The translations under genes were made by a program, and so were the position numbers. This document shows positions 1-10,892 of a stretch of DNA of 64,000 nt, in pieces. The stretch is from Procambarus clarkii (lineage: Eukaryota > Arthropoda > Malacostraca > Decapoda > Cambaridae). Under the pieces are notes generated by a model, which saw nothing but the letters and a program-made list of their open reading frames with translations, was not told the origin of the DNA and did not search any database. How positions within the stretch are numbered: the first letter of the stretch is position 1; every line of letters starts with the position of its first letter. The stretch spans positions 18,853,210 through 18,917,209 of the forward strand of contig NC_091227.1 of assembly GCF_040958095.1 (NCBI RefSeq). The letters are read 5' to 3'.

Positions 1-229
1 TATACTATTAAAACTTAATTTTTTTAACTAGTAACCCCACTGAATTACAGAAATTTTTTATATAAAACCGATTGAAGCCAGACGTTAAGAGCTAACCTCT
101 CGCATGATCCAGGTGAGCGCGTCAGGAGCCAGGATGAGTCTGCTATAGTGCCACACGCACCATTATCCGCACTTCCCCCGATTCGTTAAGACAAATCTGA
201 AATATTTGTTTTCCCCCAGAAAAAGGAAG
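1..229. other. Non-coding, no feature seen
   Basis: AT-rich start of the window. I see no exon, repeat or RNA gene here. It leads into the polypurine minisatellite. Confidence 0.5.
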
Positions 230-560
230 CGGGGGACGCAGCAAAGAGCAGGGGGGATGGGGAGGGCGGGATGCACAAGTGGGAAAGGGAAGGGGGTGGG
301 GGCCGCAGCAAACGGCAAGGAAGGAGGAGGGAGGGGACGCAGCGAAAGGAGGGAGGGGCCGCAGCAAAGGGCAGGGGAGGAGGGGGGACGGAGCAAAAGG
401 CAGGGGAGGAGGAGGGGGGGGGGAGACGCAGCAAAGGGCAAGGGGAGGGAGGGGGGCGCAGCAAAGGGCAAGGGGAGGGAGGGGGGGCGCAGCAAAGGGC
501 AAGGGGAGGGAGGGGGGCGCAGCAAAGGGAAGGGGGGAGGAGGGGGGACGCAACATGCGG
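230..560. repeat. Polypurine G-rich minisatellite, about 30 bp unit
   Basis: Degenerate tandem units of about 30 bp, each with a GCAGCAAAGGGCA core followed by G-runs. The cleanest copies start near 428, 458, 489 and 519. The plus strand is almost purely A and G for over 300 bases. Open frames on both strands across this block come from the repeat and are not taken as genes. G-runs this dense could form quadruplex or triplex DNA; that is inference. Confidence 0.85.
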
Positions 561-1484
561 GAAAGGGAGGTTGGTCCCCCCCCACATACAGCTCAACTTC
601 AAGAGACGAAGCTGAACTGTATACCAAAAGTGAGGTAAAACAACACTGAAGTGTTGTGTGTCTCATCGTCACTTTTATACCCAGCAGCCAACCAAACCCG
701 GCCGCTGATTGGTCGACATTCACCCTAAACCTCACTCCCATTGGTTAACATTTTGCGAGTGTGAAGTGTCAGTTAACAATGGTCAACAGCCACCCCTGCA
801 CTTCCACAAATACGAACGTGTCTCTAATAAACCAATAATGATGCCCAGCTTGAATGTTTGAAGTTGTTAATTTCAAAATCTAGTTCACAAACCAAATACA
901 ACAATCTATTGTAAATGTTGCAACAGAACAACAGGTACAACAGAGCAACATTTGGGATTTGGTCGGCAGTGAAGTAGTAATCGTCCGTCAGTCAAGAACT
1001 GTTAATGACCGCTCCACAACTACAATATACAATATATGCAATAACAAAATAACAAACCCAACAACCCAAAGTTCCTGACACAACATTGGATGATGTTAAA
1101 TATTTGCTTTCAACTGACTTAAGATATTGCTCGTTAATGACAAACTAAGTGATTTTAACTTATTGAAGTGTGAACATTTATGCTTCATAATAACTATTAA
1201 CGTCCAAGATAACATTGTCCAGAATATCTTTCTACACAAGTGTCGTCCTCGACGATCACCAAGTGATGCCGGACGGGTCCTCGGTGCTCCTCGAGCGTCT
1301 GGAGTATAAGTCTCAAGACGAGTCTTACAGGACATCAGGCGGGTCCCAGCTCCTTCTTACACGCCCTCTACAGCTCCAGCCTCTTCAGTTCTGCCTGTTA
1401 GAGCTGTATGTTTACCTTGAGATTTATAAGCTTATAACTGTCTTATCATAACCTCCACCTCAGACGCCCAGAGCCAGACAGTAA
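561..1484. other. Non-coding tract with one exon-like GC patch
   Basis: No gene can be assembled. An AATAAA lies near 825. A GC-rich patch at about 1235-1345 stands out from AT-rich surroundings and could be an exon relic (see findings). Confidence 0.4.
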
Positions 1485-1665
1485 ACCCCTGACGTGGTTT
1501 ACAAGGACAGGCCCCCGACGTGGGTTACAAGGACAGGCCCCCGACGTGGGTTACAAGGGATGCCCCGGACCTTGTTCACAAGGACAGGCCTCCGACGTGT
1601 GTTACAAGAGCAGGCCACTGACGTGGTTTACACGGACAGGCCCCTGACGTGGGTTAAGAATGGAA
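1485..1665. repeat. 26 bp minisatellite, about 7 copies
   Basis: GACGTGG-bearing units recur every 26 bp (starts near 1491, 1517, 1543, 1569, 1594, 1620, 1646), each with a shared ACAAGGACAGGCC segment. It lies upstream of gene 1. No coding role is supported. Confidence 0.85.
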
Positions 1666-2138
1666 GGCTTTCGACACAAGCTTAAAAGGGAGGAGCTAAA
1701 TGCACTCTGCCTTTACCTAGTCTTACTCGATCCACCAATTGAAGCATGTTATTTGGTCATGCGAGTGTATAACCTTCAGTGATAGCGCCTCTCCGGGCCG
1801 CATTCGTCCTCACAGCGAGGGCCAGATGTACGAGGGCTCTTATCAGTGGGTTGGCAAGTGTAGTTAATTACTAAACCTGGTTTTGATGAAATGCTGGGAT
1901 ATCGTGGTCATGTATCCACTCCTCACTCGGCCTCCGTCGCCATCAGGCTGCCTGTCACAGCCTCCCATCAGAACAGGGAATACAAATTACCACTTATGGT
2001 TATCAGGAGTCCTAAGTATATATTTTATCATCACTAGATGCGAACAAGTTTCCTACTATTGTGAAATTTTGCTGATAAAAAGTCACTATTTGCTGAATCA
2101 GAAACGTGTTGGGGTAACGTATATGAATTGACGTTCAC
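1666..2138. other. Upstream tract of the methyltransferase gene
   Basis: No exon recognised. It probably contains promoter or 5' leader of the gene whose start codon is at 2319, but I see no convincing core promoter. Confidence 0.35.
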
Positions 2139-2270
2139 CACTTCTTTATGAGAAGTGTGTGAACAAGGGAGAACAAGAACTTCTTTATGAGAAGTGTGTG
2201 AACAAGGGAGAACAAGAACTTCTTTATGAGAAGTGTGTGAACAAGGGAGAACAAGAACTTCTTTACTTGT
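2139..2270. repeat. 39 bp minisatellite in the 5' leader region
   Basis: The phrase CTTCTTTATGAGAAGTGTGT recurs with an exact 39 bp period (starts near 2141, 2180, 2219, with a partial copy at 2258). It ends about 50 bp before the proposed start codon at 2319, so it is probably in the promoter or 5' untranslated leader. Each unit holds a short self-complementary stretch (CTTCTTTATGAGAAG). Confidence 0.85.
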
Positions 2271-2318
2271 GTGTGTGTGGAGCACCAGCAGAGTGTTGAT
2301 CTTCGGTCACTACATATC

Positions 2319-5300
2319 ATGGGTAAGATGTCTTCCTATTTCCATCTGAATCCTTCACGACAACTGTTTTGTTTTAATAAGAATTAACGCCGTTGACTAA
2401 AAAAGCAGACGGTATGTTCACTATATATTATATCAACATTAAATACCACCACATGCAATCACAGCTGGGATATGAGGACACGGAACTAACACAGTAGAAA
2501 CAGTGGGATATGAGGACACGGAACTAACACAGTAGAAACAGTGGGATATGAGGCCACGGAACTAACACAATAGAAACAGTGGGATATGAGGACACGGAAC
2601 TAACACAGTAGAAACAGTGGGATATGAGGCCACGGAACTAACACAATAGAAACAGTGGGATATGAGGCCACGGAACTGACACAGTAGAAACAGTGGGATA
2701 TGAGGCCACGGAACTAACACAGTAGAAACAGTGGGATATGAGGACACGGAACTAACACAGTAGAAACAGTGGGATATGAGGACACGGAACTAACACAGTA
2801 GAAACAGTGGGATATGAGGACACGGAACTAACACAGTAGAAACAGTGGGATATGAGGACACGGAACTAACACAGTAGAAACAGTGGGATATGAGGACACG
2901 GAACTAACACAGTAGAAACAGTGGGATATGAGGACACGGAACTGACACAGTAGAAACAGTGGGATATGAGGACACGGAACTGACACAGTAGAAACAGTGG
3001 GATATGAGGCCACGGAACTAACACAATCGGAGACAGTGACCTCTGACCCTCAGTATCTGACACACTGTTACATATTTGTCTTGGTGTCCAGCACAATTGG
3101 TCAGCAAGAAGGGAGACGAGGAGGAGGAGGAGGAGTTCCTGCGGCAGAAGATGACGTGCTACTGGCAGGCGTACAACCCGACCCTAGAGTCCATGATGCT
3201 CTCCCAAGACGCTAAGTACCTCGCCCAGAACGAACAGAACGAGGTCCTCTCCTACCTTCCTGACTATCACGGCAAGAACGTCCTCGAACTGGGAGCAGGT
3301 ATTGGGTAAGTCGGTCTAGCCTCGTTCTCGTACTGCGAGCAGGTATTGGGTAAGTCGGCCTAGCCTCGTTCTCGAACTGGGAGCAGGTATTGGGTAAGTC
3401 GGCCTAGCCTCGTCTTCGAACTGGGAGCAGGTATTGGGTAAGTCGGTCTAGCCTCGTCCTCGTACTGGGAGCAGGTATTGGGGAAGTCGGCCTAGCCTCG
3501 TCCTCGTACTGGGAGCAGGTATTGGGGAAGTCGGTCTAGCCAGAGTAGGATTCTATATATACTGAGTAGGCCCTCACTGACAGGTCTAGGGCACGTACTA
3601 ACGGTCTCTAATCTTCCAATAAACAGTAACAACCGTTGCTACCATCAACAGGAGGTTCACGGCCAGCCTGGCAACGGTAGCAGGTCACGTGACCGCGGTG
3701 GACTTCATGGAACAATATATCGCTGAGAACCGAAAGCAGAACCAACACCTGGATAATGTTACCTTCAGGTGTGATGACGTCACTAAGTGAGTATATACAC
3801 TCATTCATGCCTGAGTAAAGAATTGTGAGATTCACATTCTCAACTAAATGTACACACACACACCTCTGAAAATAATAGAAGTACGGACGTTTCGGTCCAT
3901 CGTGGACCATTATCTCACGGATAATGGTCCAGGTAGGGACCGAAACGTGGCCACCTCCTTGGTCTTCAGATGAATAGGTTGGCTGTCTTATTTTCAGCCC
4001 CGGTATTGTGACTTTCTGTCTACATACGCGCTCTTTCTGACCTCCATACAATGAACGACTCCTCAAAATTCATCAAAAACTATTTAATCAAAAGTTAAGC
4101 AAACTGTATAGTTGCCACAACAACTGTATCTCCATAGAAATTACAATCCAGGGGTTACTACCACAGGAAGTGGTCGCCATAGTTAAAATATCTACAGTAT
4201 GGGATCTACCTACACAAAGAGGGTTAAAATATTTTGACTTTCCTATCTATTCATTTGGATAGATGAGTTTATCGATGGTTCATCGACGGCATCGCATCTT
4301 GCAGGTCTATGTTCGATTCCCGATGTTCCAAGTGGTTGGGCACAGGTCCTTTATTCTGTGCTGGGACCACACAGCTCTCAGTCCGTCCTCACATCTCAGC
4401 TCTCAGTCTGTCCTCGTATCCCAGCTCTTACATCGCTTCCAAATGGCACATTAGCAATATTGTCTTAGCGGTTTTTCCCTGATGATTATCTTAATCTTGC
4501 AACTCATGTGTAAGGCGCTCATACTCCCTCCACAGGCTGGACTTCCCTGCCGGGTCGTTCGACTTAGTCTTCAGCAACTGGCTCTTCATGTACCTGAGTG
4601 ACGTAGAGAGCTCTCGGGTGTTCAGGAAAATCCTCTCCTGGCTCACCCCTGGAGGACACTTCTTCCTCAGAGAGTCCTGCTACCACCAATCAGGTCAGAG
4701 GAGATGGATTAAGAGATAAATGCGCAGATAAACAGAGCAATATCTATATATAAATGATGATAACATGCGACTCCTTCAACAGGTAATATAAAGCGCAAGG
4801 AGAACCCCACACTCTACCGCACGCCGCTTCAGTACTTCAGTATGCTGCAGGATGTCTCCAGTGACAACATAGGCTACAAGATCATTAGAGGCAAGAATAT
4901 CCTCGCGTATGTCCAAGTGAGTGACAGATTGGTAGCACGCTCGCTACCCCAACCAGCAATTTCTGTTTAGGTTCGAGACCTGCATACGCAGAGTCAACTT
5001 GTGTATCAATCCACAATTCAAGTCAGAGTGAGAGAGTACAAGCCTGGAAAAATAATTCAAATGAATATAGGTAATGACCGAGTTCTCGTTTACAATACAA
5101 TGATCCACTAATATTTTGCCAACAGTATCACGGAAACCCCAATCAGCTGTGCTTCCTGGTCAGGCGGGTGGAGAACAAGGGCCTCGACCCCCAGACGCAG
5201 TACCTCGAATCTCACTTTGCTGTCGAAAGTATCAAATCCAGGGAGAGAATATATGGATACAACTGGTTCTCAACCGGAGGAGAATACACCACCAGGGTAC

Positions 5301-7636
5301 GTATTATAGCTGTATGAACTACGATGTAATCTATTTCCAAGGTCCTCTCATTGAGTTTGATAAATTTCCAAGTAGAGGAATTAACACGTCTCAAATTATG
5401 TTTACTGGGACTTTTTGTGTTCAATTGAGCTTTTATTCTTACAATAAGCTTTGTGGTGAGCAGGACTTGTGCGCTGGTCTTGGACTGAGGCCAGGATGGA
5501 GGGTGCTGGACGTGGGGTGTGGGACGGGCGGGTCGGCCTTCTTCATGGCTAGACACTATGGCGTCCACGTCCACGGCGTCGACCTATCCTCCAACATGAT
5601 TCATCTGGGCATTGAGAGACAAGGCAAACTCGAACCGGAGGTCAGGAAAAAGGTCAGCATCAGGCAGACTGAGGGATTAGCTCAGTAGAATTAATTTACT
5701 GTGGAAATATAATATAAATATAAACAGTGAACAGATATAATTTTATATATAAATATAAAATATATAAATATATTTTATATCTAATTTTTTTATACAGTTT
5801 TTCAATTCTTGTTATTTTCCCACACCAAGCCTAGCTAGGCTAGACCTTCCACATCTGAAACTTGCTTGAGAAATCTGACTTCTGGTTCAATTCATTACCA
5901 TGAACATATAAAGTTGAAAAGTGTGACCTAATTCAAACATTTTTTTTATGTTCAAAATTTAGTAAAATTTACATTTTGTTTATGATTACTGTTTACAGAT
6001 TCAGTTTGAGATCAGCGATATTCTCCAGGTAGAGTATGAAGCTGACTCCTATGACCTGGTATACAGCAGAGACAGTATACTCTACATCGCCGACAAGCTG
6101 GCACTCTTTAAAAAGCTTTACGTAAGTTGTTTATTTAAATAACTAGTTATAATATTCCAGAAGGCACGGGCGAGATTCGGAAAACAATTACGCGTTTCCT
6201 TACTAGATCTATACTACTTATCTCTTGTCATACAGTCCTTAGTCTTGTATTTACGATTGAGTTTACGATCTCCGGAGGGCTTCGAAGTCGTCATCAACTC
6301 ACCCCCCCCCCCCAAATGGTTATGGACGACCTCGCAAGTTCCAGAGCTCATAAACTATTTAGTAAATACGTACTAAGTCACCATGATCGAGATAAGAGAC
6401 GGAGATCTCGTAATTGATTTGTGAATGCAATATATTTTTATTTTAAAGACGCAAAAATATTTCCCACTAAAAAATAACCGAATAAGTTGAAGATATTCTT
6501 AATGGTGGTGACGGAAAAATATTCTGAAGTGTGTTGATATGGCAGCGATGGTTGAAGCCGGGAGGGACCCTCTTCATCACTGACTTCTACACGGCCAGCT
6601 CACACCCTCCCTACACCTTCCTCCACCATGTCAACAATGTCAAGTGTGAGTATACCCTATTGACACGAAGTGTATCTTTACCCCTCATGCCACTGAGCCC
6701 GAGTATATCCTCATGACACTAAATATAACCATACCTCTGACACTAAGGAGTATGCACGCCTATAATAAGTGTGAGTATACCCAAATAACACTAAGTGAAT
6801 TGAATTTCATAACAAAGGTGAGGCTATTCCCACACTATGTGAGTTTACCTTCAAGAAATCGAGTGTAACTATAACCTCATGATATTAAGTGTAAGTATTC
6901 CCAGTAATGAAGACGTCATGTACAGATTACTCCCTCTTGACGGGCAAGTCATACGGCGAGACGCTCGGAGAGGCAGGCTTCGTGGACGTGAGGTTTCAGG
7001 ACCTGGGGCACGAATTGATCAAGATTCTCGGGACAGAACTGGACGCCTTTACCGCCACGCGCGAGGCTTTCGTCAAGGACTTCTCCCAAGAGGTGTTCGA
7101 TGATATCTCTGCAAGTTGGAGAGACAAGGTAAACATCTCTTCCACTATTTCCTTTCTTCTCTCATCTCTATCCTCAATTCTGCATTATTTACTTCCCCTG
7201 AGAGGAACACCGTAGTAATTTTCCATTGGCGGAGATAGATTGATTGTTTGGCTTATCGAGATCCAAGTCAACGACTAACTTAGCGAACGACTGACTTAGC
7301 CAACGACAGTCTTAGCCAACGACAGTCTTAGCCAACGACTGACTTAGCCAACGACTGACTTAGCCAACGACAGTCTTAGCCAACGACTGTGAGAAATCGG
7401 TTTTTAACGTCTGACTTGGTTTGGTATATTGCAGTGCGCCTGTACTGCCTCAAAGCAACAGAAGAGTCATCCTAACCTTATCGTCTTAAATTTAGTTAGA
7501 CACAAGCTTTTAAGTCCATTAAACATTCGTTTCCTTCTTTCTTCAGATCCACTGGGCCCGCGAGGGTCAGCTATCGTGGGGCGCCTTCAAGGCCCGCAAG
7601 GTGGCCCCGGGCCACGACCAATCACCTACCAGCTAG
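2319..7636 (+). CDS. Phosphoethanolamine N-methyltransferase, two-domain, second domain apparently inactive
   Basis: SAM-dependent enzyme making phosphocholine from phosphoethanolamine in the cytosol. Coding exons: 2319-2322, 3092-3305, 3652-3786, 4536-4693, 4783-4916, 5126-5296, 5464-5652, 5999-6121, 6546-6645, 6926-7128, 7547-7636; 1,521 nt, 506 aa, every junction GT-AG and in phase. The start exon holds only ATG G (donor GTAAGA at 2323) and is chosen because its phase fits the acceptor at 3091; it is the least certain part. Domain 1 (about residues 20-215) has the SAM motif VLELGAGIGRF (65-75), SNWLFMYLSD and RESC, as in plant first domains. Domain 2 (about 235-500) has VLDVGCGTGG and GVDLSSNM. 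However, Phe246 and Tyr364 (in ILYI) sit where active second domains have Tyr and His. The DYCRG-like segment is also lost. The likely retained reaction is the first methylation. Confidence 0.88.
2467..3028. repeat. 38 bp minisatellite filling intron 1, about 15 copies
   Basis: Units beginning GGGATATGAGG with ACACGGAACTAACACAG recur every 38 bp from 2467 to about 3028. They differ at a few sites (ACACGG or CCACGG; ACTAAC or ACTGAC). The array occupies most of intron 1 of the methyltransferase gene and stops about 60 bp before exon 2. Minus-strand open frames through it are repeat artefacts. Confidence 0.93.
3283..3540 (+). repeat. 44 bp tandem array of an exon end plus its splice donor, 6 copies
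   Basis: The last ~20 bases of exon 2 and the first ~24 of the intron repeat six times with an exact 44 bp period: AGGTATTGGG starts at 3297, 3341, 3385, 3429, 3473 and 3517. Copies 1-4 keep the donor GTAAGT; copies 5-6 read GGAAGT and have lost the GT. Only the first donor, at 3306, fits the reading frame. Retaining the intron meets TAA at once, and each extra unit would shift frame because 44 is not a multiple of 3. Confidence 0.93.
3875..3975. repeat. Short fold-back repeat (family with GACGTTTCGGTCC)
   Basis: Inverted arms around ACGTTTCGGTCC and GGACCGAAACGT with ATAATGGTCCA near the centre. Related copies lie at 13155-13390, 29540-29700, 39700-39810 and 58313-58480. This one is in the intron after coding exon 3 of the methyltransferase gene. 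Probably a non-autonomous mobile repeat. Confidence 0.7.
4264..4460 (+). repeat. tRNA-derived SINE fragment
   Basis: Contains a box-B-like GGTCTATGTTCGATTCCC followed by CCAAGTGGTTGGGCACAGGTCC, the same tail seen at 46400-46590. It sits in the intron before coding exon 4 of the methyltransferase gene. There is no complete cloverleaf, so it is not called as a tRNA. Confidence 0.55.
6642..6910 (+). repeat. Decayed tandem array built on a splice donor
   Basis: The intron after coding exon 9 opens AAGT/GTGAGTATACCC at 6642-6657. Exactly the same 16 bases recur at 6767-6782, and a near copy with GTAAGTATTCCC is at 6887-6902. In between are degenerate pieces of about 25-30 bp ending in forms of ATGACACT. 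The intron seems to have grown by tandem copying of its own 5' splice site and then drifted. Confidence 0.6.
7265..7388. repeat. 16 bp minisatellite
   Basis: Units alternating CGACTGACTTAGCCAA and CGACAGTCTTAGCCAA repeat about seven times in the last intron of the methyltransferase gene. No coding meaning. Confidence 0.9.
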
Positions 7637-7930
7637 TTTAGCAGCGAACACCCGACGCCTCCTCAACGTTGCTTTCATCATTGTTTGAGGCATGGATAAG
7701 CCTAATACGCCTCCTGTCCCCGACAACGGATTCATACACCAAGAATATACTTTTCGGTGTATGTATGTATGTATGTATGTATGTATGTATGTATGTATGT
7801 ATGTATGTATGTATGTATGTATGTATGTATGCATGCATGTATATATGTATGCATGTGAGTTACGTAAATGAGTCAAGCCTCATATATTAATTTGTTACCT
7901 TTCACATGAAATAAAATCGAATTATTAATA
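7637..7930 (+). promoter_or_regulatory. 3' untranslated region with (GTAT)n and polyadenylation signal
   Basis: Follows the TAG stop at 7634-7636. It contains a GTAT tetranucleotide tract at about 7757-7830 and an AATAAA at 7910-7915, a plausible poly(A) signal. The assignment as transcript end rests only on position. Confidence 0.5.
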
Positions 7931-8555
7931 AATTCTTTGTTGATTATCTCCCCCTCGTAAACATTTTCTATATATGACAAATGAAATGCTATACAAACTC
8001 CATCAAAACTGGTCAAAACACTTCCCATTTCAAATTTAGCTCCGTGATGTGAACACACACAATGCTGTTAGCTCCTGGGCGAAGCTATTAAGTGTTCCCT
8101 GAGCAAGCACCAGGATACAACACAAAACTCTAACATAATGTATTCCTACTACGGATAAATAAGGAATTTAATAACAAAGAGTGTGTGTTTGGGTCAGTCA
8201 ATCTCCCCATCTCTGGCTCAGTCTATCAACCTCTTCGTCAAATATTTTCATCGCATTTCCTTGATCATATCAACAAAAGACTGCAGTTGCCTGCAGTGAA
8301 TCTTGAACACAAATGTACACTTGTGTTCAAATGTACGTCGTGAACACTTAGTAGATAGGGGACACTAAGAATCAAAGACAGTCCAGCTAACCCGGCTCTA
8401 CTAAATGGTTCTTGCGATGGACTGCCTCTACAATACTTCTAGAGGAACTACAATGCTCTAATTCAATAAGAAGCGTCATTTTATGTTATACTGTAGCTTA
8501 TGTATAAAAACCTTTAACTTTTATGACTGCCACAGGAACATTTATACGCTTAGCC
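7931..8555. other. Intergenic, no feature recognised
   Basis: AT-rich spacer between gene 1 and the 20 bp minisatellite. Only short frames are present and none has exon-like signals. Confidence 0.5.
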
Positions 8556-8926
8556 ACCTGTAGAGGTGGTTCTCCACCTGTGGAGGTGGTTCTCCACCTG
8601 TGGAGGTGGTTCTCCACCTGCGGAGGTGGTTCTCCACCTGTGGAGGTGGTTCTCCACCTGCGGAGGTGGTTCTCCACCTGTGGAGGTGGTTCTCCACCTG
8701 TGGAGGTGGTTCTCCACCTGTGGAGGTGGTTCTCCACCTGCGGAGGTGGTTCTCCACCTGTGGAGGTGGTTCTCCACCTGCGGAGGTGGTTCTACACCTG
8801 TGGAGGTGGTTCTCCACCTGTGGAGGTGGTTCTCCACCTGTGGAGGTGGTTCTCCACCTGTGGAGGCGGTTCTCCACCTGTGGAGGTGGTTCTCCACCTG
8901 TGGAGGCGGTTCTCCACCTGTGGAGA
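8556..8926. repeat. 20 bp minisatellite, about 18 copies, self-complementary unit
   Basis: Very regular array of ACCTGTGGAGGTGGTTCTCC with single-base variants (TGTGG/TGCGG, GGTGG/GGCGG, TCTAC). Within each unit CCACCT pairs with AGGTGG, so each can form a small hairpin, and each holds a CACCTG E-box core. A 20 bp stop-free unit leaves several frames open on both strands; those frames are not genes. Confidence 0.95.
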
Positions 8927-9547
8927 GTCATTATTATGAGGCTACGCTACTTGCCATAAGGCTAGGCTGAGAAACCTGTCTGGCGAAGCCGGCTGCATGA
9001 ACTCTGTCTAAACAACCTTGAGACTTGCTAAGCCGTTTTATAATTAAGACCCTCGCATTTTAACCAGAAATATCTTGTATAAAGATCAGAGGTACACAGT
9101 CCGTTCCGAAAGTTAATCTAAATTAAAATAATTTCCTTCTCACCTGAACCTGTCTTGTAAGGAGACTTTAGCACGCCCTGATGTAATACCTTGATGGATG
9201 TCACCATTAACGTGAGTCATTATACGATAGTGCTATCGTTATCGACACCAGACATCTTCCTGTCTGGTCAAGCACAGATGCCTAACATCATCATGCATAA
9301 CTTCTGCAAGTCATGTGTACACTGACTCAAGCATGGAGTCTGCAACAAAAGTTTTAAACTAAAAAACTAACTAACCTGTACACAGGCACGACACAGCTGA
9401 TCTGACAACAAAACAGTCAAGCGAGCATCCAAACGAAACAGTCAAGTGAGCATCCATCCGGGTATTACAATAATATAATAACACTTTTACTACAAAGGGT
9501 GAAACTCCTTTTCTGTGCGTAGTCTGGTTCAGGCAAGTACAAGCTTT
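8927..9547. other. Intergenic, no feature recognised
   Basis: No gene, RNA or clear repeat seen. Confidence 0.45.
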
Positions 9548-9675
9548 TATCATTCGAATTGAAGTAAGTTTATTGAGGTATATATACACACAAAGGGATG
9601 AGGTAGCTCAAGCTATTTTCACCCCGTTCAGTACAACGTGCTTATATATATATATATACATATACATATACATAC
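9548..9675 (-). repeat. LINE-tail-like repeat with TA/CATA microsatellite
   Basis: AAGTTTATTGAGGTATAT followed by AAAGGGATGAGGTAGCTCAAGCTATTTTCACCCC. It resembles, in reverse, the tail of the element ending near 44520 and the copy at 53765-53870. It looks like the 3' end of a dispersed retroelement. A TATA/CATA microsatellite follows at about 9642-9672. Confidence 0.55.
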
Positions 9676-9935
9676 CACAAACAATAATCATATACCGATC
9701 ATTCTCAGTGATACACACATACATTTCTTCCTTTACACATACAGTATGGTACCAGTGCTTTATCACTAAGTGTTCCCTCACCCAGTTATATATCTCTCAC
9801 ACTTGAAGATATCATCTCGACCCTTGATCTCTCATGCTATAGTTTCTCCCGTGTTTCTTCCACTCAACTATAGAGGTCCGCGTAATCACAGAACTAGGCT
9901 TTATCGACATGCTCATCCATCCAGTTGCTGGGCCG

Positions 9936-10892
9936 ATATAAAGGTGCTTACCTTGGCTGATCACCATAGACAATGCCCGTGACGGCGGAAGCCATCTCTT
10001 ATCCACAACTTAAAACCAGATTCAACAAAGAATTGGAGCGTCAGAATAATTGTAAGGCAACAGGTACAACAAGGCCAGTAGGCTGGGTATGCAGAGCTGG
10101 ATCTCACATTTTCCGTAGTCACTGATACTTAAGTACTCCCCTCCACCATCGCCCACTGGATGGGGTAGTAAACTAGTTCACCACAAATGTGAATTACTTA
10201 GATTCAAGAACACTGAGATTTTTTACCAACTCGAGTGTTTCTTAAACTTCAAGTTTATCTTCTACATTTTGTTTAGCAGAAAACGTCAATTAAATACTAC
10301 ATATATACTATACACTGTCCACCAGCTGATTCTGCCAGCACATGTCATGCGTGACAGCGGTTGAAGGTCAAGTACCCAGAGTGGAACCACCTTCAGCAGA
10401 CAGCTGGCGCTTACAGCATATAAAGGTGCTTACCTTGGCTGATCACCATAGACAATGCCCGTGACGGCGGAAGCCATCTCTTATCCACAACTTAAAACCA
10501 GATTCAACAAAGAATTGGAGCGTCAGAATAATTGTAAGGCAACAGGTACAACAAGGCCAGTAGGCTGGGTATGCAGAGCTGGATCTCACATTTTCCGTAG
10601 TCACTGATACTTAAGTACTCCCCTCCACCATCGCCCACTGGATGGGGTAGTAAACTAGTTCACCACAAATGTGAATTACTTAGATTCAAGAACACTGAGA
10701 TTTTTTACCAACTCGAGTGTTTCTTAAACTTCAAGTTTATCTTCTACATTTTGTTTAGCAGAAAACGTCAATTAAATACTACATATATACTATACACTGT
10801 CCACCAGCTGATTCTGCCAGCACATGTCATGCGTGACAGCGGTTGAAGGTCAAGTACCCAGAGTGGAACCACCTTCAGCAGACAGCTGGCGC
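9936..10892. repeat. 475 bp direct tandem duplication, copies apparently identical
   Basis: Copy 1 at 9936-10410 and copy 2 at 10418-10892, offset 482 bp, from ATATAAAGGTGCTTACC to GACAGCTGGCGC. I see no difference between them by eye. A diverged relative (GAGCTGGACCTCAC followed by CACTGATAGTCAAGTACT) is at about 11660-11760. Either a very recent duplication or an assembly artefact. No gene is recognised inside. Confidence 0.9.

Noticed and set aside
143-741. Proline- or glycine-rich frames of 114-192 codons
   Set aside because: Translations of the polypurine minisatellite in different frames.
2467-3028. CRISPR-like regular array
   Set aside because: Units are contiguous with no variable spacers, in a eukaryotic intron; an ordinary minisatellite.
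2319-7636. Horizontal transfer of the methyltransferase from bacteria or plants
   Set aside because: Multiple spliceosomal introns, local repeat context and family presence in other animals make vertical descent simpler; no compositional sign of recent transfer.
8498-8970. Several long open frames on both strands
   Set aside because: All derive from the stop-free 20 bp repeat unit; no codon bias or homology.
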